This document shows, in pieces, positions 36,110-46,733 of a stretch of 61,029 bases of DNA. The translations under genes and the position numbers were made by a program. The notes below the pieces were generated by a model. That model had not been told where the DNA came from. It did no database searches and saw nothing but the letters and a program-made list of their open reading frames with translations. This DNA comes from Campylobacteraceae bacterium (GTDB taxonomy: Bacteria; Campylobacterota; Campylobacteria; Campylobacterales; Campylobacteraceae), in the NCBI GenBank assembly GCA_031263195.1, contig JAISGD010000028.1, forward strand, positions 1 to 61,029, given 5' to 3'. Positions within the stretch are counted from its first letter, which is position 1, and every line of letters starts with the position of its first letter.

Positions 36110-37435
36110 ATGAAAAATTTAAAACTATTCGCTTTGGGCTTTTTCGCTACTTTTATAGCGATATCTGCCTTTACGAGTTCGCTTTTGGCCGATAGCGACA
36201 ACAGCTCAACGGTAAAAAATACAAATCGCCTTGAATCCTTAGTCAAATACTCAAGAGTTTTGGGCATTATTGAAGACGCATATGTAGATGATTTGACTCT
36301 TGATGAAATTATCACAAAATCTCTTGAAGGATTACTCACAAATCTTGACGCTCATTCGGCTTATCTTAACGAAAAGAGTTTTCAAGATTTTAAAACGCAA
36401 ACAGAAGGAGAATTTGGCGGACTTGGCATAACAATAGGTATGAAAGACACAGCTATTACAATTATAGCACCTATTGAAGGCACTCCTGCAGATAGAGTCG
36501 GACTAAAATCAGGCGATGTTATTTTGAAAATCGATAATCGTTCAACAATAGGTATGACGCTTGATGAAGCGGTATCTTTAATGCGCGGCGAGCCAAATAC
36601 TGCCGTCAAAATCGCAATTGTCAGAAAAGGCGAAAATAAACCGCTCTCATTTGATATCGTAAGAGATATGATAAAGGTCGAATCTGTCTACACTAAAATA
36701 ATAGAAGATGAAAAGATACTCTATATAAGAGTTACTAACTTTGATAAAAATGTAGCCGAAATGACTGAAGAAGCTCTAAAAAAACATAAAAACATAAACG
36801 GCGTTATTTTGGACATACGAAATAATCCGGGCGGTCTGCTTGACCAAGCTGTAAAGCTGACTGACATATTTGTGGATAGCGGTACGATAGTTTCACAAAA
36901 AGGGCGCAATGCGGCCGACGATAAAATCTATAAAGCCAAAAAAGGAGTATTGACAACAGCTCCGATGGTTGTTTTGGTAAACGGCGGCAGCGCATCAGCC
37001 AGTGAAATATTAAGCGGAGCGTTACAAGATTTGAAACGCGCGGTTATAGTCGGTGAAAATACATTCGGCAAAGGAAGCGTACAACAGATAATTCCGCTCA
37101 ACGAATCCCAAACCGAAGCGGTAAAACTAACTGTAGCAAGATATTATCTGCCAAGCGGACGTACAATACAAACGGTAGGCGTTAAACCGGATATTGTAGT
37201 ACATGCCGCAGCTGTGCCTAATAACGAAAACGAATTTTCACTTAAAGAGTCGGATTTGAAAAAACACCTTGAAGGCGAACTTACCAAAATCGACAACAAT
37301 ACAAAAAACAGCGCCGATGTGAATAACACAAAAAGGCAAGAGGCGACGATTTCACAAGATGATTTACTGAGAGACTTGCAGCTAAAAACAGCTGTAGACA
37401 TCATAAAAGTTTTGAATATTACAACTAAAAAATAG
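36110..37435 (+). CDS. ctpA: S41-family carboxyl-terminal processing protease
   Basis: A 441-residue periplasmic serine protease. Signal peptide (about 1-27), PDZ domain (about 100-185, with G-L-G-I-T-I-G and [11 protein letters not shown]), then the S41 catalytic domain: [18 protein letters not shown] with the inferred nucleophile Ser296, and G-K-G-S-V-Q with the general base Lys321. It trims proteins at their C-termini in the envelope. First gene of the ctpA-purC-purS-purQ run, an order also known in Campylobacter. Confidence 0.95.
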   Translation: MKNLKLFALGFFATFIAISAFTSSLLADSDNSSTVKNTNRLESLVKYSRVLGIIEDAYVDDLTLDEIITKSLEGLLTNLDAHSAYLNEKSFQDFKTQTEGEFGGLGITIGMKDTAITIIAPIEGTPADRVGLKSGDVILKIDNRSTIGMTLDEAVSLMRGEPNTAVKIAIVRKGENKPLSFDIVRDMIKVESVYTKIIEDEKILYIRVTNFDKNVAEMTEEALKKHKNINGVILDIRNNPGGLLDQAVKLTDIFVDSGTIVSQKGRNAADDKIYKAKKGVLTTAPMVVLVNGGSASASEILSGALQDLKRAVIVGENTFGKGSVQQIIPLNESQTEAVKLTVARYYLPSGRTIQTVGVKPDIVVHAAAVPNNENEFSLKESDLKKHLEGELTKIDNNTKNSADVNNTKRQEATISQDDLLRDLQLKTAVDIIKVLNITTKK

Positions 37436-37445
37436 AGGAATAAAA

Positions 37446-38159
37446 ATGCAAAGAAAAGAGCTTTTATACGAAGGAAAAGGTAAAAAGCTTTACGCTACGG
37501 ATGATAAAGAGTTGCTAATCAGCGAGTTTAAAGACGACCTAACAGCTTTTAACGCCCAAAAAAAAGGTAATGAAAAAGGTAAGGGCGAGTTAAATTGCAA
37601 AATAAGCACGCAGCTTTTTAATCTTTTAACAAAAGAAGGCATACAAACGCATTTGGTAAAAACTCTGGATGAAAACTCGCAACTTATCAAAAAAGTTTCC
37701 ATTATACCTATTGAAGTTGTTGTAAGAAATATCGCCACAGGCTCTTTAACAAAAAGACTTGGCATTAAAGAAGGTTCCGTATTGCCATTTACTTTGATTG
37801 AGTTTTATTATAAAGACGACGCACTTGGCGACCCACTTGTTAACGACGAACACTGTTTGATATTAAATATCGTAAAAGATAGAGATAGTTTGCAAAAATT
37901 AAGAGAACTGGGGACAAAGATAAATGACATCTTAAAACCATTTTTCGCAAAAAGAGACTTAAAACTTGTGGATTTTAAAGTGGAATTTGGCGTTGATGAG
38001 GATGGAAATATTCTTTTAGCCGACGAGATAAGTCCTGATAGTTGCAGATTTTGGGACGCAAAAACGGATGAAAAACTTGACAAAGACAGATTCAGACAAG
38101 GCATAGGCGAAGTAAAAGTCGCTTATGAAGAGGTTTTGAAAAGAATTTTAAGAGACTAA
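37446..38159 (+). CDS. purC: SAICAR synthetase
   Basis: Phosphoribosylaminoimidazole-succinocarboxamide synthase of purine synthesis. 237 residues with [11 protein letters not shown] at the N-terminus, [20 protein letters not shown], and [13 protein letters not shown]. Eleven bases after ctpA. Confidence 0.97.
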   Translation: MQRKELLYEGKGKKLYATDDKELLISEFKDDLTAFNAQKKGNEKGKGELNCKISTQLFNLLTKEGIQTHLVKTLDENSQLIKKVSIIPIEVVVRNIATGSLTKRLGIKEGSVLPFTLIEFYYKDDALGDPLVNDEHCLILNIVKDRDSLQKLRELGTKINDILKPFFAKRDLKLVDFKVEFGVDEDGNILLADEISPDSCRFWDAKTDEKLDKDRFRQGIGEVKVAYEEVLKRILRD

Positions 38160-38240
38160 AACCGATTTGATTTTTTTAGTTTTTCCAAAATATCGCGCTA
38201 TTTTGTTGAAAAACTTGATTTTACCACTGAGAGTTAGAAA

Positions 38241-38480
38241 ATGAAAGTTATAGCAAATATCAAACTAAAACAAGGCGTTCTTGACCCGCAAGGCAAAGCC
38301 GTTCACCATGCGCTTACTTCTTTAGGATTTAACGAAGTTGAAAATGTAAGAATAGGCAAGCAAATAGTCTTACATGTAAACGAAACCGATAAAGAAAAAG
38401 CCAAAAAAATGGCGGAACTTATGTGTGAGGAGTTGCTTGCCAATACCGTAATAGAAGATTATGAAATTGAGCTTAAATAA
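38241..38480 (+). CDS. purS: FGAM synthetase subunit PurS
   Basis: A 79-residue small subunit of the three-part formylglycinamide ribonucleotide amidotransferase (PurS-PurQ-PurL). Typical start: K-V-I-A-N-I-K-L-K-Q-G-V-L-D-P-Q-G-K-A-V. The stop overlaps the purQ ATG (TAATG). purL is not in this window. Confidence 0.95.
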   Translation: MKVIANIKLKQGVLDPQGKAVHHALTSLGFNEVENVRIGKQIVLHVNETDKEKAKKMAELMCEELLANTVIEDYEIELK

Positions 38481-39157
38481 TGAAAGCGGCTATTATTGTA
38501 TATCCGGGCACAAATTGCGAAAATGACACAAAATATGCGTTTGAGCTTTTAGGACAAGATGTCGTTATGCTTTGGCATAAAGAAGAAAAATTGCCAAAAG
38601 ATATTGATATTGTAGTGCTTCCGGGCGGTTTTAGCTATGGGGATTATTTGAGATGCGCGGCGATTGCGAAATTTGCTCCGATTATGAAAGATGTGATAAA
38701 TTTTGCTAATAACGGCGGATTTGTGCTTGGTATTTGCAATGGATTTCAGATACTGCTTGAATTAAAGTTATTGCCGGGCGCTATGATAAAAAACAAAAAT
38801 GTTCATTTTGTATCAAAGTATCAGCATTTAAAAGTTATAAATAACGACAACGCCTTTTTAAGACGTTTCAAAGTCGGCGATATCTTAAATGTTCCCATAG
38901 CGCACGGAGAAGGAAACTATTTTATCGACGATAACGGTTTAAAAGAGCTTAAAAACAACAACCAAATATTGCTAAATTATTGCGATAAAAACGGCAACCG
39001 CGATAATCCTAACGGCTCCATTGAAAGTATTGCCGGAATTTGCAATAAAAACAGAAATATTTTCGGACTTATGCCCCACCCCGAACGTGCCGTAGAAAAA
39101 CTTTTAGGGAGCGACGACGGCATAAAAATGCTGCAAGGATTTATAAAAAGCGTATGA
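38480..39157 (+). CDS. purQ: FGAM synthetase glutaminase subunit PurQ
   Basis: A 225-residue class I glutamine amidotransferase supplying ammonia to PurL. P-G-T-N-C-E near the start, the nucleophile cysteine in G-I-C-N-G-F-Q, and P-H-P-E-R-A near the end as the His/Glu pair. It overlaps purS by one base and the next gene by four. Confidence 0.96.
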   Translation: MKAAIIVYPGTNCENDTKYAFELLGQDVVMLWHKEEKLPKDIDIVVLPGGFSYGDYLRCAAIAKFAPIMKDVINFANNGGFVLGICNGFQILLELKLLPGAMIKNKNVHFVSKYQHLKVINNDNAFLRRFKVGDILNVPIAHGEGNYFIDDNGLKELKNNNQILLNYCDKNGNRDNPNGSIESIAGICNKNRNIFGLMPHPERAVEKLLGSDDGIKMLQGFIKSV

Positions 39158-40305
39158 AAAAATTTATTTTAATAGCAGTATTTTTTACAATTTTTACAAA
39201 TACAATAAACGCACAATACTTTGACTTGAACCAGCAGATAAAACAATATCAAGCTACAATAGGTGAAGAAGAGACATACGAGGAAGAGATCGTTGTTGAT
39301 GAAGAACCGCAACAATCGCTATTTTTGTCATATGTAGCTATCCCTCAAAGAGTATATCTTGGTGAAATCTTTCCAATAAAACTAAAAGCCGTCATAACAC
39401 GTGATGACTACGAAAAGATAGTGACGAACTTAGCAAATTCCGAAGGATTTCGCGCTTTTAATTTAAAATCCCAATGGGAAAAAGACCAAAACGGCGAATA
39501 CTACACAAATACTTTTTATCTTCAAGCTTTAAATGCAAACTCCAAACTTCCGGAATTCATCATAGAACTCACTGATGCTGATAATGTTGTAGAAAGAGCA
39601 ACATTAGACGGTATCGGCATAGAAGTATCACAAATAAAAGGCGATGCTAAATTTTCGCATGTAACAGCACAGAGTCTTGCTGTTAAAAACGAAGCAACAA
39701 GCAAGTTTGACGATAAATCCCTCATAGTGACGCTCGTAATAGAGTCCGCATACGGTAACTTAAAAGATTTTAGCATCCACAACGGCAGTATCGGCGACTA
39801 CAAAGAGAGTCCGTCGCTCCAATCCCTAGAGTACACTATAATCGTTCCAAATTATACAAAAAGTATTGATTTTACATATTTTAACACTATAAGCGGCGAT
39901 TTTCAATCCATCTTGGTGCCGCTCAATATCAAAAGCGATGATTTAAGTACACATACGGATTTAAACCCGAAAGAGAACAAATTTAAACTTTATAAAGACA
40001 TACTCTTTACTATTCTTGGTGTTTTGGGAATTATTATATTTATCTTCAAAAGGTATAAAATAGCTCTTATTATTTCTGTTTTATTTTTTGTATATCTCTT
40101 TTACGCAAATAACCCATTCAACAAAGGCACTGTCGTGGAAGAGAGTATCATACGCGTTTTGCCAACTCAAAAATCCTCCATTTTTCACATCACTGATGGG
40201 GATTTGGAGATAGAGATACTCTCTTATAAAGACGGCTACGTCAAAATACTGCTCCCAAGCGGCAGAATCGGCTGGGTAAAGGAAGAGAGTGTTATCAAAA
40301 ATTAG
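39154..40305 (+). CDS. exported membrane protein with C-terminal SH3-like domain
   Basis: A 383-residue protein of unknown function. Signal peptide (1-20), acidic stretch (35-51), a large beta-rich periplasmic part (55-265), two membrane helices (about 283-322), and a C-terminal ~60-residue SH3b-like domain (I-R-V-L-P-T-Q…G-R-I-G-W-V-K). Overlaps purQ and plsC. A gene of this type at this place, between purQ and plsC, is known in Campylobacter. A cell-wall or BatD-like role is possible but unproven. Confidence 0.75.
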   Translation: MKKFILIAVFFTIFTNTINAQYFDLNQQIKQYQATIGEEETYEEEIVVDEEPQQSLFLSYVAIPQRVYLGEIFPIKLKAVITRDDYEKIVTNLANSEGFRAFNLKSQWEKDQNGEYYTNTFYLQALNANSKLPEFIIELTDADNVVERATLDGIGIEVSQIKGDAKFSHVTAQSLAVKNEATSKFDDKSLIVTLVIESAYGNLKDFSIHNGSIGDYKESPSLQSLEYTIIVPNYTKSIDFTYFNTISGDFQSILVPLNIKSDDLSTHTDLNPKENKFKLYKDILFTILGVLGIIIFIFKRYKIALIISVLFFVYLFYANNPFNKGTVVEESIIRVLPTQKSSIFHITDGDLEIEILSYKDGYVKILLPSGRIGWVKEESVIKN

Positions 40306-40975
40306 ATCTGTTTATACGGGGGCTGAATTTATCCTAACTATTGCGATTACTATAATTTTAATGTTTCTTTTTAGACCATATCATAAATTTTTTAGACGCA
40401 TTTGGGCAAATACGCAAAAATATTTGATAGGATTTAAAATTGACATCAGGGGCAAACCTGATTTAAACGCGAAACTTCTTGTAATCAACCACCAGAGCAT
40501 ACTTGATATAGTTGTGATAGAGGCGATATATCCGTTAAATACTGCATGGGTAGCCAAAAAAGAGATATTTGATATATTTTTTTTAGGGCAAGCGACAAAA
40601 CTCTCAAATATGATATCTCTTGACAGAGGTAACAAAAGAGCTATGGTAAAACTTTTGAAGGATGTTAAAGACAGGATTGATAACGGCCGCCCTGTCGCGA
40701 TATTTCCGGAAGGTACAAGAGGTAAAGGTGAAAAATTGTTGAAGTTTCAAGTCGGTGCAAAAATCATCGCCGAAAAACTTAATCTCACGGTCCAGCCCAT
40801 CGTTATAGCAAATGCCAGAAATGTTTTTGATTCGCAAGATTTTAAAGCAAAAAGCGGAACGGTTACAGTATCATATCTTCAGCCGATAAACCCAAGTGAG
40901 AATGAAAAATGGTATGAAAAACTCTATAACGACATGCAAGAGGAATTAACAAAGCTTTCGGAAAACAAAAGTTAG
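40289..40975 (+). CDS. plsC: 1-acyl-sn-glycerol-3-phosphate acyltransferase
   Basis: Makes phosphatidic acid from lysophosphatidic acid at the inner membrane. 228 residues with an N-terminal membrane helix (about 12-30), the catalytic N-H68-Q-S-I-L-D73 (HX4D) and F-P-E-G-T-R-G (139-145). It starts with GTG at 40289, overlapping the previous gene by 17 bases, with GGAAGAGAG just before. Confidence 0.93.
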   Translation: MLSKIRSVYTGAEFILTIAITIILMFLFRPYHKFFRRIWANTQKYLIGFKIDIRGKPDLNAKLLVINHQSILDIVVIEAIYPLNTAWVAKKEIFDIFFLGQATKLSNMISLDRGNKRAMVKLLKDVKDRIDNGRPVAIFPEGTRGKGEKLLKFQVGAKIIAEKLNLTVQPIVIANARNVFDSQDFKAKSGTVTVSYLQPINPSENEKWYEKLYNDMQEELTKLSENKS

Positions 40976-41112
40976 TTTCTCGCGTTTGCTTTGAGCAAAT
41001 ATACAGCTTTCTGAATTTTATACTGTATAAACACAAAAAAGAGAATTTTTTTATTTTTATATAAATGAAAAAATTTTAAAATATCGCTCTAGAAAAATCA
41101 TAGGAGACATGT

Positions 41113-42987
41113 ATGGCAAAACACAAATTTCAAACGGAAGTCGCACAACTTCTAAATCTGATGATCCATTCTTTATACTCTAATAAAGAGATTTTCTTAA
41201 GAGAGCTTATCTCAAACGCTTCTGACGCGCTTGATAAGTTAAATTATCTATCTTTGACAAACGAAGATTATAAAAACCTAAAGTATGAGCCCAAAATCAC
41301 TATCTCAATCGACAAAAAAGCAAGTACTTTAACGATTGAAGATAACGGCATAGGTATGAATGAAGAGGATTTGATAAACAATCTCGGCACTATCGCCAAA
41401 AGCGGCACAAAGTCGTTTGTGGAAAAACTAAGCGGGGACGCCAAAAAAGACTCTTCTTTGATAGGACAATTCGGCGTTGGATTTTACTCCGCTTTTATGG
41501 TCGCGGATAAAATAGAAGTTTTAACCAAAAAAGCTCTTGAAGAGGACGCGTACCTATGGAGCAGCAGCGCGGATAGCGACTATAGTATCAAAAAGGCAAA
41601 AAAAGAGTCTCATGGAACATCTATTACCTTGCATATCAAAAAAGACGAGAGCGAGTTTTTGGAAACTTACAGATTAGAATCCATAATCAAAAAATACTCA
41701 AACCACATCCCGTTTGGCATTTATATGGATAAAGAGGAGTACATTCCGAGTAAAGAAGAAGGCAAAGAGGGAACAACGGAGATAAAACATACCCAAATCA
41801 ATAAAGCTTCGGCGCTTTGGAGGTTGCCAAAATCATCTATAAAAGACGATGAATACAAAGATTTTTACAAACAAATTTCACACGATAGCTCAGACCCGCT
41901 TTTATGGATTCATACAAAAGCGGAAGGAACGCTTGAATACACTACGCTTTTTTATATACCAAAAAATGCGCCGTTTGATCTCTTTAGAGTAGATTATCAA
42001 CCGGGCATTAAACTATACGTCAAAAGAGTTTTCATAACAGATGACGATAAAGAGCTTATGCCGACATATTTGCGTTTTATCAGAGGCATTATAGACGCCG
42101 AGGATTTGCCACTTAATGTCAGTCGTGAGATTTTACAACAAAATAGAACTCTCTCATCCATAAAAAAAGCTTCTGTGAAAAAGATTTTGAGCGAACTTAA
42201 CAAATTAAAAGAGAGCGATAAAGAAAAATATGTCGAATTTTTCAAAACATTTGGCAAAGTACTTAAAGAAGGACTTTACAGTGATTATGAAAATAAAGAG
42301 GCGCTTTTGGATTTGATGCTTTTCAAATCCAATAAAAGAGATACTCTTGTAAGCTTAAAAGAGTACAAAGAAGGTATGAAAGAGGGGCAAAAAAGTATCT
42401 ATTATATAACGGGCGAGAATGAGGCTATGCTTAAAAACTCACCTTTAATTGAGCAATTTAAAAAACAAGATATCGAGGTTTTGTTGCTTGATGAGGAGGT
42501 GGATGCCATAGTTATTCCAACAGTTTTTGAATATGATAAAATCCCGCTAAAACCTGTCAATCATTCGGATATCGATGAAGAGATTAAGAGTGATAAAGAG
42601 GAGACAAAAGAGCAAGAAAATAAGTTCGCGCCTTTACTTGTAAAGATGAAAGAGATATTAAAAGATGAGGTAAAAGACGTCAAAATATCTTCAAGACTAA
42701 GCGACTCGCCGTCTTGTCTGATATATGACAAAAACGACCCTGATTTTCAAATGCAGCAAATGTTAAAACAGATGGGACAAAATAATCTGCCAAGCGTAAA
42801 ACCGATACTTGAGATAAATCCAAATCATGAGATTTTACAAAAATTATCAAGTCTTGACGACCAAACAACGCTATATGATATCAGCTTTTTGCTTTTAGAC
42901 CAAGCTAAAATGCAAGAAGGAATGAAAATAGACGATGCGGCTGGATTTACAAAAAGATTAAACAAGCTCATCACAAAAGCACTTTAA
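41113..42987 (+). CDS. htpG: molecular chaperone HtpG (Hsp90)
   Basis: A 624-residue cytosolic Hsp90. N-terminal ATP-binding domain with [22 protein letters not shown] and [10 protein letters not shown], then the middle domain (S-R-E-I-L-Q-Q-N-R) and dimerisation domain. Own promoter region of about 135 bases; AGGAG before ATG. No HAIR or CIRCE element recognised. Confidence 0.98.
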   Translation: MAKHKFQTEVAQLLNLMIHSLYSNKEIFLRELISNASDALDKLNYLSLTNEDYKNLKYEPKITISIDKKASTLTIEDNGIGMNEEDLINNLGTIAKSGTKSFVEKLSGDAKKDSSLIGQFGVGFYSAFMVADKIEVLTKKALEEDAYLWSSSADSDYSIKKAKKESHGTSITLHIKKDESEFLETYRLESIIKKYSNHIPFGIYMDKEEYIPSKEEGKEGTTEIKHTQINKASALWRLPKSSIKDDEYKDFYKQISHDSSDPLLWIHTKAEGTLEYTTLFYIPKNAPFDLFRVDYQPGIKLYVKRVFITDDDKELMPTYLRFIRGIIDAEDLPLNVSREILQQNRTLSSIKKASVKKILSELNKLKESDKEKYVEFFKTFGKVLKEGLYSDYENKEALLDLMLFKSNKRDTLVSLKEYKEGMKEGQKSIYYITGENEAMLKNSPLIEQFKKQDIEVLLLDEEVDAIVIPTVFEYDKIPLKPVNHSDIDEEIKSDKEETKEQENKFAPLLVKMKEILKDEVKDVKISSRLSDSPSCLIYDKNDPDFQMQQMLKQMGQNNLPSVKPILEINPNHEILQKLSSLDDQTTLYDISFLLLDQAKMQEGMKIDDAAGFTKRLNKLITKAL

Positions 42988-42994
42988 ACTTCAC

Positions 42995-43022
42995 AAATAG
43001 CCTTGCAAAAGCAAGGTTATTT
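42995..43022 (+). terminator. hairpin after htpG
   Basis: A 12-bp stem (42995-43006 with 43011-43022, one G-U pair, loop AAAA) eight bases after the htpG stop. Confidence 0.7.
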
Positions 43023-43133
43023 CTCTATGCAGCGCGACTTTAATACTTAGTAGTCATCACGAGAACAATCGGAAGACGATTGCCATTTAGAGCAATATTC
43101 ATCTCTTTTTAAGAAAAATTGCAAACAAATACT

Positions 43134-43160
43134 ATAAAAAACGCCCCGCTAAAAAGCGGG
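43134..43160 (-). terminator. rho-independent terminator after the VWA/RCC1 gene
   Basis: On the minus strand CCCGCT-TTTT-AGCGGG followed by GCGTTTTTT. The stem is at plus 43145-43160 and the T-run at 43136-43141. It begins about 15 bases past the stop of the 1162-residue protein. Confidence 0.85.
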
Positions 43161-43174
43161 ACATTTCTGATTTG

Positions 43175-46100
43175 TTATTTATATTCTATCTTTACTCCTG
43201 GCCATTTAATAATACCGCCCAATTTGTCAAGATTTAATTTATACAAGTCGTTATACCCTACTCCATATAAATTTCCATCCGTCGTTTTATAGAATATATG
43301 CTCTTTTCCTCCGCCTATCTCTATAACCTCTTCATTAATTTCATGAGGCGATGCGTACTCTCCATAAATATGCTTAAACGCGCTTCCTGCCGTTTGCCCC
43401 CAAGTATAAATGACACCCTCATCGTTTAAAGCTATAGAACCTACATATCTCGCAAAAAGCTGCTTGACATTATGTAGGATAACAACAGGGTTAGGACTGC
43501 TCAAGCTTGTTTTTGTCGTTCCTTGGCCAAGAGCCGCCTCAAGTCCCCAGCCTATAACAGTACCATCATTCAACAACGCTTCGCCCCAACCGTTGCCTCC
43601 CGCTATATATACGATATCATTCGCGTATGTATCAAGATTTGTTACATGTGTTGGCGTTCTTACTATCTTTTGCACTCCATAATTAGTTCCCTTAAAGCCT
43701 AAACCGCTTGCTTCATTATCGCCCCAAGCGTAAACATGTCCTTCCTCAGTTACCGCAAATGCCCCTTCATATGCTGCGCCTATAAGTCTTGCTTTCTCTC
43801 CGTTTAAATTTACAAGCACGGGAGTTTGACTGTTTTTTGAGTTACCATTGCCAAGTTGTCCATACAAATTGTGTCCCCAAGTATAGACTTTGCCCTCATT
43901 ATCAAGAGCTATAGTAAAATATTCGCCTGCGGCTATTCCTGTTATATTGCCGATAACTTTGCAAAGCGTATCCACATATATGCCTATCGTATGTTCGCAA
44001 CCTGTTTCGCCGTATCCGCTTTGTCCCCATCCCCAAACATCTCCGTTAGCGTCAAGAGCTATCAAATGATATGCTCCGCCCGTAAGTTGCACTACATTGC
44101 TTAGACTCTCAACTTTGGCAGCAGGTTTATTGCTTGAAACTATCATTTTCCCGTTTCCTTGTTGAGCGGAACCTCTAAAGCCCCATACATAAACGTCGCC
44201 GTTTTCGTCAATTAATGTTCCGGTTGTGATAAGAGAGGATTTGGATATAGTACTTTTTGGTTTGGCTTTTGCGACTGTACTCTCAACAACAGCGTAATTT
44301 CCAACCTTTTTGTCATTGATTGGATACGCTAAAAAAGTTAATGTGCTTCTTGTACCCATCTCACTATTGCTACCAGGATTTAGCGTAACATTAATATCAA
44401 CGCTTTCATTGTTATCAATTGCAACAGTGTTTGGTTTTACACTAACAACAAATCCTTTGTCATCTACCGCCATAAAACCAAATAGCCCGTTTTCGGCATA
44501 ATTGACAACTTTAAAAGTGTAAGTTGTATTTGTATCCAACGGTAACTCTTTGCCAAACGGAGCAATCACGCGGATCGTTTGAGGAGCAACCTTTTGGGGC
44601 AGTACTCTTTGAAACTCTACGCCGTTTTTATCTTTACCAAAAGCGTAAACTATGAAATCCTCATTCGGTACAACAAAATCCTCTTTGAGAAAAACTGTTT
44701 TTACTCCCGGATATTCGTCAACCGTTGCAAGATTTAAAGTATCCAGCAACTCGCCGTTTTTTGCTCTAAGCTCAAAATAGACATCTGAAGTTACATCTGA
44801 TAATGTAGCTTCTATAGCAGAAACGGTTCCTGCTACAGGAAATCCGCTTATCTCAAAAAATCCTTCATGAGCCAAACGTCCGCCGTATTCTACAAATTTG
44901 AAACTGTCAAAAGAGAGCGGACTGTTTCCCGCTATGTTGATACTGAATTCGCCGTTACCCTCTAAAACTGTTTTCCATTCTCCGGCTTGAGGATTTGATA
45001 TGTCGTAAACAACGGCAGACGATAAAACTATGCGTTTCACATCAGCGTCATTAATATCAACTATTGTACCGTCCGGACGCACTATGGATGCTGTGGCGCT
45101 ACCGCTGACAATACTTATGGAGATAGATACTCTGTCTATCTTTGAATCAACCTTAAAACCGTATGACTTTTCATCGCTTGCTGTCAGCGTGCCACTGATA
45201 CTCATAATGCCGGTATAGTATCCGCTCATCATAATATCTGCAAGCGACGCCAACTCTCCGGCTTCCGCTCTGTTGATGATAAAGACCTGACCTCCCGTCA
45301 TATCGGATATTTCAAAATAATACGGATCATAGGGCGAGCAGCTTCCGCTCAAACTATTGTTTATTTTTATATTTTTAGATATAGCCATAACCGACGCCAG
45401 ATTAGCGTTGCTCGGGTCTTTAACGGAAGCGTCTGTGTAAACAAATAAGTTGCTTCCCGTTCCAAGAACTGCGACAGCTTTGTAAGTGCCAAGTCCGGAT
45501 AATTCCGGACAATCTCCGCCGTTCCCTCCGTATCCGGCGCGTAAACTTGAAAGTTTGTTAAGAAAAGTTTCTGATTCTGTTGTTACTAAAGGCTCCGGCA
45601 CATTAGGGTCATTGATGATAGAAAGTACATAGTGCGAAGGCTCATCGCCGCTGTCTATACGATTATTGACGATAGCGCTTACAGCCGCTTTTACTCCTCC
45701 TATCTCTTCGCTCATACTGCCTGTAGTATCTATGGCAAATCCAAGCGCAGGACCAAATCCGAGAAACTTTTTAAATGCCTTGTCGCCCTCAGTCACACCT
45801 TTTTTGGCTATCAGCGTATCTCTTATACTTTTGAAATACTTAACGGTAGCGGCGTTGGCGGCATTGGCTGCCGGTTTATGAAAATCATTATGAGGAGACA
45901 CGACGATACCGGCTCCCAAGACGCTTGTCACCAAACTGCAAGCAGACGAATCTTTGTTTATACCTTCGCTCCCAAGTCCGTCAAATGAACCGCCGTGAAA
46001 GCATTTTTTAACGCCTGCAAGCGGCGCGCCCGATGTCCCTTCAAAGTAACCGCTCGTGAGCTTACTTGTAACGATGTTGTTATCATTCATAAGCAAACAA

Positions 46101-46663
46101 GCGAGTGCCGGAGGAGTAAACGGAGGGATATTTGCATATTCGCAAGTATTCTCATTCGGTTCTGCTACATTGCTTATAGTGCCATATCCCATCTCGTTAT
46201 TTATGACAGAGCCGTGCATCTCTACCCAGTTGGAGTGGGCGTAAAAATCTTGCAAAGGATGCGTGACCGCGCCTATCGCTTTGCGGGCATCATCCATTTG
46301 TTCAGATAAGATATGACCAATCCCTTCCTCAGTACTGCTCTTGACCAGATTGCTGCACTGACTCAACTGCTCGCCGTCGCAATGCCAAATAGGATCTTTT
46401 TTCTTATCATCGTTATGGTCGGCGTTAGCGTTTGACTGTGATATAGTCTCTCTCACAGCTTTCATAACGTTCGTATAAGCTATACCTTCAGGTCCATAAC
46501 CGTACCCTGCATAAATCACATCCAATGCTTCAAGCGTTATCCTCTTATGATGCTCACCCGGAGCTACCGCCCTTGGATAGTCGGGGATGAAAGCCTCTGC
46601 ATTTGTTCCAAAAATCAGCGATATCAGCGCTATCGCGCTAAAAACTCTACTTTTTAAGTTCAT
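43175..46663 (-). CDS. large exported protein: VWA7-like head, VWA domain and RCC1-type repeats
   Basis: 1162 residues. Signal peptide ends at about 24 (A-E-A). Residues 30-300 have spaced histidines (H38-H39, H94, T-H135-P-L-Q-D-F-Y-A-H142-S-N-W-V-E), like the zinc-phospholipase-type / VWA7 N-terminal domain. A von Willebrand A domain follows with a MIDAS motif D312-T-T-G-S316. The middle (about 460-800) is beta-sandwich-like. From about 810 to the end are roughly seven RCC1-type repeats with V-Y-x-W-G-x-x-x-x-G-x-L-G spacing, enough for a seven-bladed propeller. AAGGAG precedes the ATG. It is the last gene of a cluster with three membrane-anchored paralogues. Surface binding or adhesion is a guess; no function is assigned. 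Confidence 0.85.
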   Translation of the reverse strand: MNLKSRVFSAIALISLIFGTNAEAFIPDYPRAVAPGEHHKRITLEALDVIYAGYGYGPEGIAYTNVMKAVRETISQSNANADHNDDKKKDPIWHCDGEQLSQCSNLVKSSTEEGIGHILSEQMDDARKAIGAVTHPLQDFYAHSNWVEMHGSVINNEMGYGTISNVAEPNENTCEYANIPPFTPPALACLLMNDNNIVTSKLTSGYFEGTSGAPLAGVKKCFHGGSFDGLGSEGINKDSSACSLVTSVLGAGIVVSPHNDFHKPAANAANAATVKYFKSIRDTLIAKKGVTEGDKAFKKFLGFGPALGFAIDTTGSMSEEIGGVKAAVSAIVNNRIDSGDEPSHYVLSIINDPNVPEPLVTTESETFLNKLSSLRAGYGGNGGDCPELSGLGTYKAVAVLGTGSNLFVYTDASVKDPSNANLASVMAISKNIKINNSLSGSCSPYDPYYFEISDMTGGQVFIINRAEAGELASLADIMMSGYYTGIMSISGTLTASDEKSYGFKVDSKIDRVSISISIVSGSATASIVRPDGTIVDINDADVKRIVLSSAVVYDISNPQAGEWKTVLEGNGEFSINIAGNSPLSFDSFKFVEYGGRLAHEGFFEISGFPVAGTVSAIEATLSDVTSDVYFELRAKNGELLDTLNLATVDEYPGVKTVFLKEDFVVPNEDFIVYAFGKDKNGVEFQRVLPQKVAPQTIRVIAPFGKELPLDTNTTYTFKVVNYAENGLFGFMAVDDKGFVVSVKPNTVAIDNNESVDINVTLNPGSNSEMGTRSTLTFLAYPINDKKVGNYAVVESTVAKAKPKSTISKSSLITTGTLIDENGDVYVWGFRGSAQQGNGKMIVSSNKPAAKVESLSNVVQLTGGAYHLIALDANGDVWGWGQSGYGETGCEHTIGIYVDTLCKVIGNITGIAAGEYFTIALDNEGKVYTWGHNLYGQLGNGNSKNSQTPVLVNLNGEKARLIGAAYEGAFAVTEEGHVYAWGDNEASGLGFKGTNYGVQKIVRTPTHVTNLDTYANDIVYIAGGNGWGEALLNDGTVIGWGLEAALGQGTTKTSLSSPNPVVILHNVKQLFARYVGSIALNDEGVIYTWGQTAGSAFKHIYGEYASPHEINEEVIEIGGGKEHIFYKTTDGNLYGVGYNDLYKLNLDKLGGIIKWPGVKIEYK

Positions 46664-46733
46664 AAAATCTCCTTCAAAACTTAATATGTAAGCTCTATTT
46701 TATAAAGCGCCTTTGCTTCAAATACCGGCAATT

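Noticed and set aside
40976-41112. Possible HAIR or CIRCE heat-shock element before htpG
   Set aside because: No inverted repeat with the right half-sites could be found.
45632-46309. Plus-strand frames inside the VWA/RCC1 gene
   Set aside because: Shadows of the conserved N-terminal coding sequence on the other strand.
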